Assembly (NCBI GenBank): GCA_027492915.1 | Contig: JAPUDW010000427.1 | Coordinates: forward strand, 1 to 35,026 | DNA from: Bacteroidota bacterium | GTDB lineage: Bacteria > Chloroflexota > Anaerolineae > Aggregatilineales > Phototrophicaceae | Reading direction: 5' to 3' | Length of the DNA stretch: 35,026 nt | Shown: positions 6,126-13,148 of the stretch, piece by piece | How the letters are laid out: the number at the start of each line of letters is the position of its first letter | Numbering within the stretch: position 1 is the first letter of the stretch | Notes under the pieces: model-generated | Told to the model about the DNA's origin: nothing | What the model saw: only the letters and a program-made list of their open reading frames with translations | Database searches by the model: none | Translations under genes and position numbers: made by a program

Positions 6126-8936
6126 ATGGGCCAACTGAACGTTACCGTAAATGGTCAACCGTATGATATAGAAGTTGCCGATTCACGCACTCTCGCCCAT
6201 TTTCTACGTCTTGACTTGGGGCTGACGGGTACAAAGATTGGTTGCGAGGAAGCCGAATGCGGCATCTGCACGGTGCTGGTCGATGGCTTGCCCGTCGACT
6301 CGTGCATTTATCCGGCGTTCAAGGCGCAGGGACGCAGCATTACCACCATTGAAGGTTTAGCCGACGGCGAGACACTTCATCCTTTGCAATCCAACTTTAT
6401 TAAGCACGGCGCGGTACAGTGCGGTTACTGCACCCCCGGTTTGATTATGACCTCCGCAGCGCTCATCGACGAGAAGCCCGAACCTAGTGAGCATGATATT
6501 AAGGTGGCGCTCAAGGATACCTACTGCCGCTGTACGGGTTACACCAGCGTCATGCAGGCCATACAATCCGCTGCGCGTGAGAAGCGTGGGTTGTCGCCGC
6601 TGCCCGTAAACGAGCCAGTTGTGGATGAACCGATGAACGTCATCAGCCGTTCGGTACCGCCGCAAGATGTGACCGAAAAGGTCACCGGTGCTGCGAAGTA
6701 TACGGACGACTACATGTTCCCTGATATGTTGTTCGCGCGGACGCTGCGTTCGCCGCATCCTCATGCGAAAGTGTTGAGCATCCACACTGAGAAGGCGAAG
6801 GCGCTGGCGGGTGTCAAGGCGGTGCTGACTTATAAAGATGTACCCGGCGAAAATTTGCATGGCCTCGTGTATCGCGATTGGCCGGTGCTGTGCGGCGATG
6901 TGGTGCGTTATACAGGCGATGCGGTAGCAATTGTTGCGGCGGAAACCGAGGAGATTGCGTCCGAAGCGCTAAAGCTTATTGAGGTTGCATATGAGCCGCT
7001 GCCGGTGGTGGGCGACCCTGAATATGCCCATAAGCCAGAAGCGCCCGTGCTGCACCCGAACCACCCGACCGGAAATTTGCTCAAGCACATTAAGGTGCGA
7101 CATGGTGATGTCGAGCAGGGTTTCGCGGAAGCGGATGTTATTGTCGAGCATGAGTACCGCACACCGACCACCGAACACGCCTTCCTTGAGCCAGAATGCG
7201 CGATTGGTGTGCCAAACGGCTACACTGATCATAAGAAACTCACCGTGTATGTGGGTTCGCAAATTCCCTATCAAGACCGCGACCAGATTGGATTAGCGAT
7301 GGGTATTCCAGCCACCGATGTGCGCGTCATCGGTACGTTGATCGGCGGTGGATTTGGCGGTAAAGAAGACATCGCGGGGCAAATTCATGTCGCGATGCTG
7401 GCGACAGTCACGGGCAAGCCAGTGAAGATGCTGTACTCGCGGCAGGAGTCGTTGATATTTCACCCCAAGCGCCACGCGACTATTATCCGCATCAAGACCG
7501 GCGCGACGAAGGACGGCAAATTGATCGCGGTACAGGCCGAATTATATGGTGACGGCGGGGCGTATGCTTCCCTTTCCGACAAGGTGATGACCCGTGCGAC
7601 CACCCATGCTACCGGCCCATATGAAGTGCCGAACGCCAAGATCGACTGCTACGCTATGTACACCAACAATGTGCCATCCGGCGCGTTCCGCGGCTTCGGT
7701 GTCACGCAGTCAGCGTTTGCCGTCGAGCAGAATATGGACATGCTGGCGGAGAAGTTGAACATCGACCCGATTGAGTTCCGGCGGATGAACGCCCAAAAAG
7801 TTGGGGTAACTACTGCGACCGGACAACTGCTGCGCGAGTCGGTGGGTTTGCTGGAAACGATTGACGATGTGAAGGGCGATATGGTCGCCAAGTCGAATGG
7901 GCATGGCTTCCAATGGAAGTGGCGTGAGGGGCATAAAGCTTATGCGTGGGGTGTCGCCTGTGCTTATAAGAATACGGGGTTGGGCGGCGGCGCACCGGAT
8001 AAATCCGAAGCAGAGATCGAGGCGTTTGAGGACGGCACGATTGAAGTGCGGACGGCTGCTGCTGATATGGGGCAGGGTATCGCCCATGTGGTTGCCCAAT
8101 GCGCAGCGGAAGAAATGCACATCGCTTATGAAAATGTGAAGGTTCTGCTGTGCGACACTGATCTGACACCCAATGGTGGTCCAACGACTGCATCTCGCCA
8201 GACGTTCATGACAGGTAATGCCGCACGGTTGGCAGCAGTCGCGCTGCGCGAAGCCATTACTAATTCGGCAGCCGAGATGCTGGATGTGCCGCCGGAAAAG
8301 ATTTACTATGAAGAAGGCTTGCTACGAAGTAACGGCCATTCCGTGCCGATGGGCAAAGTGGTGACGTGGATGAAGGAAAGCGGCCTTTCACCCAAGACGC
8401 GCCATGAGTATTGGGGGCCCAAAACCCAGCCGCTCGGTACGGGTGGCGATATGCACTTCGCCTTCAGCTACGCCACACAAGCCGCGCTGGTCGAGGTGGA
8501 TACCGACACGGGTGAAGTGCATGTGCTGAAAATTCTGTCGAGTACCGATATTGGCCGCGCCATTAACCCGTTGATGCTGCAAGGCCAAATTGAGGGCGGT
8601 ATCATCATGGCGATGGGCAACTGCATGAGCGAAGCCTTTATCCTCGAAGATGGTGTGCCATGGTCGCGGTTGCTTTCGCGCTATAAGATGCCGAGCATCA
8701 AACACACGCCAGAGATTATCTCCCGCTTGGTTGAGCATCGTTCGTCTGATGGGCCATACGGCGCGAAAGGCGTGGGCGAAATTCCGTCGATCAACACGAC
8801 TCCAGCCATTTGTAACGCTATATACAATGCGACCGGCGTTCGCATCTTCAAAATTCCGGTTGACCAAGATGCGCTGCTGCTAGCGATGAAGCGTGGTCAA
8901 ACTGAAGTTCACCGTGCGTGGCAGGATGTGAAGTAG
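6126..8936 (+). CDS. Fused [2Fe-2S] and molybdopterin subunit of a xanthine dehydrogenase-family hydroxylase
   Basis: 936 aa. Residues 1-150 form the small Fe-S subunit: a plant-type cluster with C40, C45, C48, C60, and a second cluster with C99, C102, C134, C136 (CGYCTPG, CRCTGY). After a linker (about 150-170) the large subunit follows: the a/b hammerhead (TGAAKYTDDY), GGGFGGKED (407-415), SGAFRGFG (518-525), a Gln-loop GQGIAH and GAKGVGE (879-885), whose E885 matches the family's catalytic Glu. CO dehydrogenase is unlikely because its AYxCSFR loop is absent. FRGFG resembles purine, nicotinate or aldehyde hydroxylases. Fusion of the two subunits, with FAD on a separate chain, differs from the three-gene layout. 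Expected to be cytoplasmic and to need a molybdopterin cofactor. AGGAG precedes the ATG. Confidence 0.9.
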   Translation: MGQLNVTVNGQPYDIEVADSRTLAHFLRLDLGLTGTKIGCEEAECGICTVLVDGLPVDSCIYPAFKAQGRSITTIEGLADGETLHPLQSNFIKHGAVQCGYCTPGLIMTSAALIDEKPEPSEHDIKVALKDTYCRCTGYTSVMQAIQSAAREKRGLSPLPVNEPVVDEPMNVISRSVPPQDVTEKVTGAAKYTDDYMFPDMLFARTLRSPHPHAKVLSIHTEKAKALAGVKAVLTYKDVPGENLHGLVYRDWPVLCGDVVRYTGDAVAIVAAETEEIASEALKLIEVAYEPLPVVGDPEYAHKPEAPVLHPNHPTGNLLKHIKVRHGDVEQGFAEADVIVEHEYRTPTTEHAFLEPECAIGVPNGYTDHKKLTVYVGSQIPYQDRDQIGLAMGIPATDVRVIGTLIGGGFGGKEDIAGQIHVAMLATVTGKPVKMLYSRQESLIFHPKRHATIIRIKTGATKDGKLIAVQAELYGDGGAYASLSDKVMTRATTHATGPYEVPNAKIDCYAMYTNNVPSGAFRGFGVTQSAFAVEQNMDMLAEKLNIDPIEFRRMNAQKVGVTTATGQLLRESVGLLETIDDVKGDMVAKSNGHGFQWKWREGHKAYAWGVACAYKNTGLGGGAPDKSEAEIEAFEDGTIEVRTAAADMGQGIAHVVAQCAAEEMHIAYENVKVLLCDTDLTPNGGPTTASRQTFMTGNAARLAAVALREAITNSAAEMLDVPPEKIYYEEGLLRSNGHSVPMGKVVTWMKESGLSPKTRHEYWGPKTQPLGTGGDMHFAFSYATQAALVEVDTDTGEVHVLKILSSTDIGRAINPLMLQGQIEGGIIMAMGNCMSEAFILEDGVPWSRLLSRYKMPSIKHTPEIISRLVEHRSSDGPYGAKGVGEIPSINTTPAICNAIYNATGVRIFKIPVDQDALLLAMKRGQTEVHRAWQDVK

Positions 8937-8976
8937 TGAGTAGTCTCAAGCGACAAGTTTCAAGTATAAATTCAGG

Positions 8977-9003
8977 AAGAGGTGCGAAAGCGCCTCTTTT
9001 TAT
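8977..9003 (+). terminator. Rho-independent terminator of the molybdenum hydroxylase operon
   Basis: AAGAGGTGC and GCGCCTCTT pair over nine bases (one G-T wobble) around a GAAA tetraloop, followed by a T-rich tract. It lies about 40 bases after the stop at 8936. Confidence 0.85.
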
Positions 9004-9074
9004 TCTACTTGACTAATTTATCTTTTGTGACCTACTATGAACTGTAGAAACCTTATTTAGCGATAGGATAATTT

Positions 9075-9875
9075 ATGCCAGATGTGCTGCTCGATTTGTC
9101 CAAAAGTGATTTGCCACGCCGCATACAGGGAAATTTGATTGCGTATATGGATTTGTTCGCGGGGCTGCCCGATATGGTCACTGTTGATGGTGATGTATAT
9201 TGGTTTGCCAGTAAGAAGCTTACTCCGGGTAATATGATCCTCCGTGTCAACTGGCCTTCAGAAAACCTTGACGAACGTATTGATGCGCTATTCGAGGAAA
9301 TCGGCCAAGAGGTTGATGAAATCGACTGGATGATTTTCCCTCCTGACCAACCTGTCGAACTTGGGCAGCGTTTAGCGGCACGGGGAATGCCGGAAGGGCG
9401 GGCTGGCAATTGGTTGTGGACTGACCTGAATACCCTCACGACCGAGCCGAGCGTACCGCGTAATTTCCGCATCGAACAGGTGCGTAATGACGCGATGATG
9501 GCGGAGTGGTTGCAAGTTTCGGAGGCGGGGTTTGGTGAAGAATTCGCATGGTTCTACGATGCTTATGCACGGCATGGGTATGGGGCGGATGCATTCTCGC
9601 TGCATTACACAGGTTACGTGGATGATATACCCGTTACATCCGCAACGTTGTTAGATGCTGGCGGCGGAGCTTCTATCTATGATGTTTCAACACCAACTGC
9701 TTTCCGCGGTCAGGGATTTGGTGGGTTCATAACCTATGCACTCATGAAAGAAATCCGTGAGCGAGGCTATACTGAAACGTGGATTTGGGCTTCAAACATG
9801 GCACAGAGTTTGTACCGTAAACTTGGTTTTATCGACGCTGATTTTGGTATTCGTGAACACTCATGGCATAAGTGA
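9075..9875 (+). CDS. GNAT-family N-acetyltransferase with unassigned N-terminal half
   Basis: 266 aa. The C-terminal half carries the acetyl-CoA signature: ASIYDVSTPTAFRGQGFGG (R/Q-x-x-G-x-G/A pattern) followed by an amphipathic helix (ITYALMKEIRERGY). NMAQSLYRKLGF is the usual motif-B ending. The first 130 or so residues (acidic, with EEIGQEVDEIDWMIFPPDQP) look like a degenerate or companion GNAT-like domain rather than anything I can name. The substrate is unknown and the protein has no signal peptide. It stands alone between a terminator and the convergent gdx gene. AGGA lies shortly before the ATG. The fold assignment is firm; any more specific name would be a guess. Confidence 0.8.
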   Translation: MPDVLLDLSKSDLPRRIQGNLIAYMDLFAGLPDMVTVDGDVYWFASKKLTPGNMILRVNWPSENLDERIDALFEEIGQEVDEIDWMIFPPDQPVELGQRLAARGMPEGRAGNWLWTDLNTLTTEPSVPRNFRIEQVRNDAMMAEWLQVSEAGFGEEFAWFYDAYARHGYGADAFSLHYTGYVDDIPVTSATLLDAGGGASIYDVSTPTAFRGQGFGGFITYALMKEIRERGYTETWIWASNMAQSLYRKLGFIDADFGIREHSWHK

Positions 9876-9975
9876 GGCTGTTTATCGAACTTATATAATC
9901 GAACTTGGTCGTGTCAGAATCCATATATGAAGCGTAAGAATTAGGGCGATGATCCTTACGCCTCGTCTATAATTG

Positions 9976-10296
9976 CTAATGAGCGCTCGTTAGGCGCAGC
10001 CCGATGATGCCGCCGACCAGCATGAGTAGGGATAGCAGTTTCAGTATCTCCCGAGATTCGCCCAACCAGATCATGCCCACTATGGCGGTACCCAGCGCGC
10101 CAATACCCGTCCATACGGCATACGCCGTGCCAACAGGCAGTGACTTGATAGCCTGTGCTAGTAGAAACATGCTGAGACATAAGCTAATGAGGAAAGCCAC
10201 GGTCGGCGCAGGTTTGGTAAACCCTTCCGACTGCTTGAGCATGAGCGCCCAAACGACTTCGAGAAGACCAGCAATAACAAGGATTACCCACGGCAT
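9976..10296 (-). CDS. gdx: Guanidinium exporter of the SMR family (Gdx/SugE type)
   Basis: 106 aa with four membrane helices, the standard SMR size. Helix 1 is WVILVIAGLLEVVWALMLK with the essential Glu at E13. Then come LPVGTAYAVWTGIGALGTA in helix 3 and GIIGLRLT at the end of helix 4. This is the SugE/Gdx subtype pattern, not the EmrE multidrug subtype. Gdx proteins exchange guanidinium for protons as dual-topology dimers. The frame stays open upstream to 10368, but that stretch is the riboswitch. The ATG at 10296 is the only start matching the family's N-terminus, and AAAGAGAA lies just upstream. The riboswitch at 10317-10360 independently supports the exporter role. It is transcribed alone, convergent with the GNAT gene. 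Confidence 0.95.
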   Translation of the reverse strand: MPWVILVIAGLLEVVWALMLKQSEGFTKPAPTVAFLISLCLSMFLLAQAIKSLPVGTAYAVWTGIGALGTAIVGMIWLGESREILKLLSLLMLVGGIIGLRLTSAH

Positions 10297-10316
10297 ACGA
10301 TGTTCTCTTTCGCTAA

Positions 10317-10360
10317 TGGGGTCGTCCCCAGAAAACATAGCATGCACCGGGTCGTCCCGG
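10317..10360 (-). promoter_or_regulatory. Guanidine-II riboswitch (mini-ykkC)
   Basis: Read on the minus strand, two short hairpins share the same loop: CCGGG-ACGA-CCCGG (10347-10360) and TGGGG-ACGA-CCCCA (10317-10330), separated by 16 bases. Two GC-rich 5-bp stems with ACGR loops just upstream of a start codon are the defining structure of the guanidine-II class, in which guanidinium stabilises the loop-loop contact. The second hairpin ends 20 bases before the gdx ATG and only a few bases before its ribosome site, so ligand binding would be expected to expose that site and turn translation on. The downstream gene is exactly the expected one. Confidence 0.95.
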
Positions 10361-10382
10361 AACAGCATCCACTAATTTGTGA

Positions 10383-10410
10383 ATAATACTAGTTTATCAC
10401 TGTTTGTGAA
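10383..10410 (-). promoter_or_regulatory. Promoter of the riboswitch-gdx transcript
   Basis: On the minus strand TTCACA (10405-10410) and TATTAT (10383-10388) are spaced by 16 bases, each one base off consensus. The predicted start is near 10376, some 16 bases before the first riboswitch hairpin, which leaves a compact leader. Confidence 0.6.
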
Positions 10411-10423
10411 ATTTGTCACCTGT

Positions 10424-10454
10424 AAATAAAAAGGGCTTGCCAGCGGCAAGCCCC
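10424..10454 (-). terminator. Rho-independent terminator of the long peptide/amine operon
   Basis: On the minus strand GGGCTTGCC, loop GCT and GGCAAGCCC form a perfect nine-base stem followed by TTTTTATTT. It lies 24 bases after the stop of the M20 peptidase gene and just upstream of the gdx promoter. Confidence 0.92.
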
Positions 10455-10477
10455 AACGATTGCGGATAACCGTTTGC

Positions 10478-11857
10478 TTATTGGGTCGTTTTGGCGAGGT
10501 TGTGGTACATGCGGATGCCCGCTTCAATCGCTTGGAAGAAGCTGTCCACAACCACGTATTCATTCGGCGAATGGATGTTTTCGCCCTCGCCGTAACCGTA
10601 ACCCGTCATCGGCACACCGGTCAGGCGGTTGAACATGCCGAGGATCGGAATAGACCCACCGGTGCGAACCAGCTTGGCACGCTTGCCGATGGTGGCTTCC
10701 AGCGCATCCTGCACCGCGTCGAGGTACTGGCCTTCGGTTTGCATCGCGAAAGGCCACGCTTCTTCACCGATTTCTACCGTAACCGTCACGGTCGGGGTGG
10801 CAAAGCTTTCGATGTAAGCCTTCATCGCCTTGGCGATTTCATGTGGATTCTGATCCGGCACGAGGCGCATGGTGAACTTGAATCCTGCTTCGGCAGGCAG
10901 CACCGTCTTGGTTCCCGGCCCTTGGTAGCCCCCCCACATGCCGTTGATTTCGACGGTCGGCAGCACGGTACCGCGCTCCGCATCGGGCGCAATGCTGCGA
11001 CCCCACGTCAGCGGCACACCCGCATCTTTTTCCATGCGTTCCGGCTGCCAGCCGTCATGAATGCGTTGGCGTTCAGCATCATCCAAATTGGCGACTGTGT
11101 CGTAATAACCGGGGATGGTGATACGCCCGTTATCGTCATGGAACGAGCCGATGATTTTACCGGCAACATGCAGCGGATTTTGCACGATGCCGCCGAATCC
11201 GCCGGAGTGCAAATCAACCTTCGGCCCCTTCAGCTTAACTTCGCCGCTGATGATACCGCGTCCGGCATAGGACATGGTGGGATCTTTAGGTTCAAAGTCG
11301 CCGTCGCAGTTCAGCATCACATCGGCGGTGAACAGGTCTTTGTACTTTTCGAGGAATGGTCCCATGCTGGGGGAGCCGGATTCTTCTTCGCCTTCGAACA
11401 AGATTTTGATGTTTACGGGCAGCGTTCCATCGGTAGCAAGCATTGACTCGAACGCCATCAAGTTGCCCCATACACCGGCTTTGTTATCGACTGCGCCGCG
11501 TGCGTACAGTTTGCCTTCACGGATTTCCGAGCCGAAGGGTTCTGACTGCCACAGATGCAGCGGATCAACCGGCTGTACATCGTAGTGGTCATACACCAGC
11601 ACGGTTGGCTTATCGTCGCCAGCCTTCAACCAGTCGGCATATACGACCGGATGCCCCTCGGTGGGGATAGTGCGGACGTTCTCGAAGCCGATGCGCTTGA
11701 GTTCGCCCACGATCCAATCAGCACAAGCCTTAATGTCATTTTTGTAGGCAGGGTCAGCGCTAATCGACGGGAAGCTCAGCAGCTTAATAAAGCCTTCCAG
11801 CGCTTCCTCTTTGTGGTGGTGCGAATAGGTGATGGCGGATTGAATGCTATCAGTCAT
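10478..11857 (-). CDS. M20-family dipeptidase/peptidase
   Basis: 459 aa zinc-dependent peptidase. The metal ligands are visible in order: H91 and D93 in YDHYDVQP, bridging D124 in ARGAVDNKAG, the catalytic/ligand Glu pair at E158-E159 in EGEEESGS, and a late H429 in NIHSPNEY. The dimerisation domain lies between (about 205-330). Length and the YDVQP form fit the dipeptidase branch (carnosinase/PepV-like) rather than DapE or ArgE. It hydrolyses dipeptides or related amides in the cytoplasm. It is the last gene of the long minus-strand array, 71 bases after a second, shorter M20 gene. AAGGGGAA precedes the ATG. In this context it could release glutamate from a gamma-glutamyl product (inference). 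Confidence 0.87.
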   Translation of the reverse strand: MTDSIQSAITYSHHHKEEALEGFIKLLSFPSISADPAYKNDIKACADWIVGELKRIGFENVRTIPTEGHPVVYADWLKAGDDKPTVLVYDHYDVQPVDPLHLWQSEPFGSEIREGKLYARGAVDNKAGVWGNLMAFESMLATDGTLPVNIKILFEGEEESGSPSMGPFLEKYKDLFTADVMLNCDGDFEPKDPTMSYAGRGIISGEVKLKGPKVDLHSGGFGGIVQNPLHVAGKIIGSFHDDNGRITIPGYYDTVANLDDAERQRIHDGWQPERMEKDAGVPLTWGRSIAPDAERGTVLPTVEINGMWGGYQGPGTKTVLPAEAGFKFTMRLVPDQNPHEIAKAMKAYIESFATPTVTVTVEIGEEAWPFAMQTEGQYLDAVQDALEATIGKRAKLVRTGGSIPILGMFNRLTGVPMTGYGYGEGENIHSPNEYVVVDSFFQAIEAGIRMYHNLAKTTQ

Positions 11858-11928
11858 GTGTAGAATTCCCCTTGGACTAACTTAAACGCCGCTTCACGAC
11901 GATCTTGCGCGAATTTGGGTCAACAATA

Positions 11929-13086
11929 CTACGAAGTCTCACCTTTGACGATAGCCATCACCAGCCGCGCCAGCAGGGCGGTACGCGGGATGATGCTGCT
12001 GACGAGGATATATTCGTCAGGGCTGTGGTCGAGGCCACCGACTGGCCCCAGCCCATCCAGCACCGGCACACCCTCATCCGCCGCGAAAGCTGCGTCTGCT
12101 GCGCCGCCCGTACTTGCGCCCTTAACCTCGAAGCCGAGTTCATTGGCAAGGCGCTTGGTTACGGCTTCCAGTGTTTCGATGGCGGCTGTGCGCGGCATCG
12201 GCGGGTGAACATCTTCATAGCTGATTTTAAAGATTACGTCATTCAGTGGTTGGGCAAACAGCGCGAGGATGGCTTCCGTCGTGGCGTTGAGGTGCGTGTA
12301 GTCATAAGCCCGCGCCTCGAACTTGATGCTGGCGTGGTCAGCAACAATGTTCCGCGCTCGTCCGCCTTCGGTTACACCCACATTGACCGAAACACCATTC
12401 GTGTAGTCATTGAGATGGTGCAGGGCGATCACTTGATGGGCGAGGGCGAGAATGGCGCTGCGGCCTTTCTCCGGCTCGACACCCGAATGCGCTGCTTTCC
12501 CGAACGCTTCCACCACAAACGAGCGCACACCCTTCCGCGCGGTCACAATGTCGCCATTGGCGCGGGCGGCTTCCAACGTCAGTACAGCATCTTTACCACG
12601 GCTGGCGCTGCGGATAAGCGGCACCGAGTAGCGCTCATCAATTTCCTCGTCGGACACGATCAAGAAGCTGATTTCTTCATAGTCGGTGAATCCGATGCTG
12701 TCGAGTGCTTCTACCGCGTAGATGCCCGTGAGTAGTCCTGCTTTCATATCGCAGGTGCCGGGGCCTAGCAGGGTATCGCCGTTGATGGTGACTGGGCGCT
12801 GGGTGGCTGTTCCGCGCGGGAACACCGTATCGCTGTGACCGACGAGCAGCACACGCCCTTTGCCTGTGCCTTTGCGGGTCGCCAGCAGGTTATCGCCTGC
12901 CACCGTTTCGACATGCCGTTCAATCGTAAAGTCGAGTTTTGTCAGCCGGTCTTGCAGCCAATCAACAACGTGGTTCACATCCTCGCGGTCGTGGGAGTAC
13001 GAGTCCATGCCGGAGAGGGTAGTGAGTTCAGCGATATATCTGTCGAGCCGGGACGTAAGGTAGGTGAGTATGGGGTTAGTAGTCAT
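11929..13086 (-). CDS. M20-family metallopeptidase (carboxypeptidase G2/ArgE-like)
   Basis: 385 aa. Metal-site motifs: H84 and D86 in LVGHSDTVFP, D113 in GPGTCDMKAG, E147-E148 in VSDEEID and a late His in GGLDHSPDEY. HSDTVFPRGTA and GTCDMKAG are closest to the glutamate carboxypeptidase (CPG2) branch of M20, whose members remove C-terminal glutamate or hydrolyse N-acyl amino acids. It is a distant paralogue of its downstream neighbour and differs in length and motif detail, so the two probably act on different bonds. A terminator-like hairpin lies just upstream of the gene and only a weak GAGA ribosome site is visible, so expression may be lower than that of upstream genes. Confidence 0.86.
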   Translation of the reverse strand: MTTNPILTYLTSRLDRYIAELTTLSGMDSYSHDREDVNHVVDWLQDRLTKLDFTIERHVETVAGDNLLATRKGTGKGRVLLVGHSDTVFPRGTATQRPVTINGDTLLGPGTCDMKAGLLTGIYAVEALDSIGFTDYEEISFLIVSDEEIDERYSVPLIRSASRGKDAVLTLEAARANGDIVTARKGVRSFVVEAFGKAAHSGVEPEKGRSAILALAHQVIALHHLNDYTNGVSVNVGVTEGGRARNIVADHASIKFEARAYDYTHLNATTEAILALFAQPLNDVIFKISYEDVHPPMPRTAAIETLEAVTKRLANELGFEVKGASTGGAADAAFAADEGVPVLDGLGPVGGLDHSPDEYILVSSIIPRTALLARLVMAIVKGETS

Positions 13087-13100
13087 GGTCAGTCTCGTAT

Positions 13101-13132
13101 AAAAAGAAAAAGGCGAGACTTCTGCCTCGCCC
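13101..13132 (-). terminator. Internal terminator-like hairpin after the aldehyde dehydrogenase gene
   Basis: On the minus strand GGCGAG, an eight-base loop and CTCGCC are followed by TTTTTCTTTTT. It lies 17 bases after the ALDH stop and 15 bases before the next start codon, so it may reduce rather than end transcription into the two peptidase genes. Confidence 0.75.
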
Positions 13133-13148
13133 TTAATCTAAAATGTGT

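Noticed and set aside
6126-8936. CO dehydrogenase large subunit
   Set aside because: The AYxCSFR active-site loop of CoxL is absent; SGAFRGFG is of the xanthine/aldehyde-hydroxylase type.
9890-9958. Tandem ATCGAACTT copies and a GCGTAAG/CTTACGC hairpin between the GNAT and gdx genes
   Set aside because: The direct repeat is only nine bases and the hairpin has a long loop and no T-run; could be a weak gdx terminator but not supportable.
10297-10368. N-terminal extension of the SMR exporter (MLFRDDPVHAMFSGDD...)
   Set aside because: These bases form the guanidine-II riboswitch and the ribosome site; family alignment and RBS support the ATG at 10296.
10460-11446. 328-codon plus-strand frame opposite the M20 peptidase (similar long antisense frames oppose the other minus-strand genes)
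   Set aside because: An antisense shadow of a gene with intact metal-site motifs; His/Arg-rich composition typical of the reverse strand of GC-rich genes.
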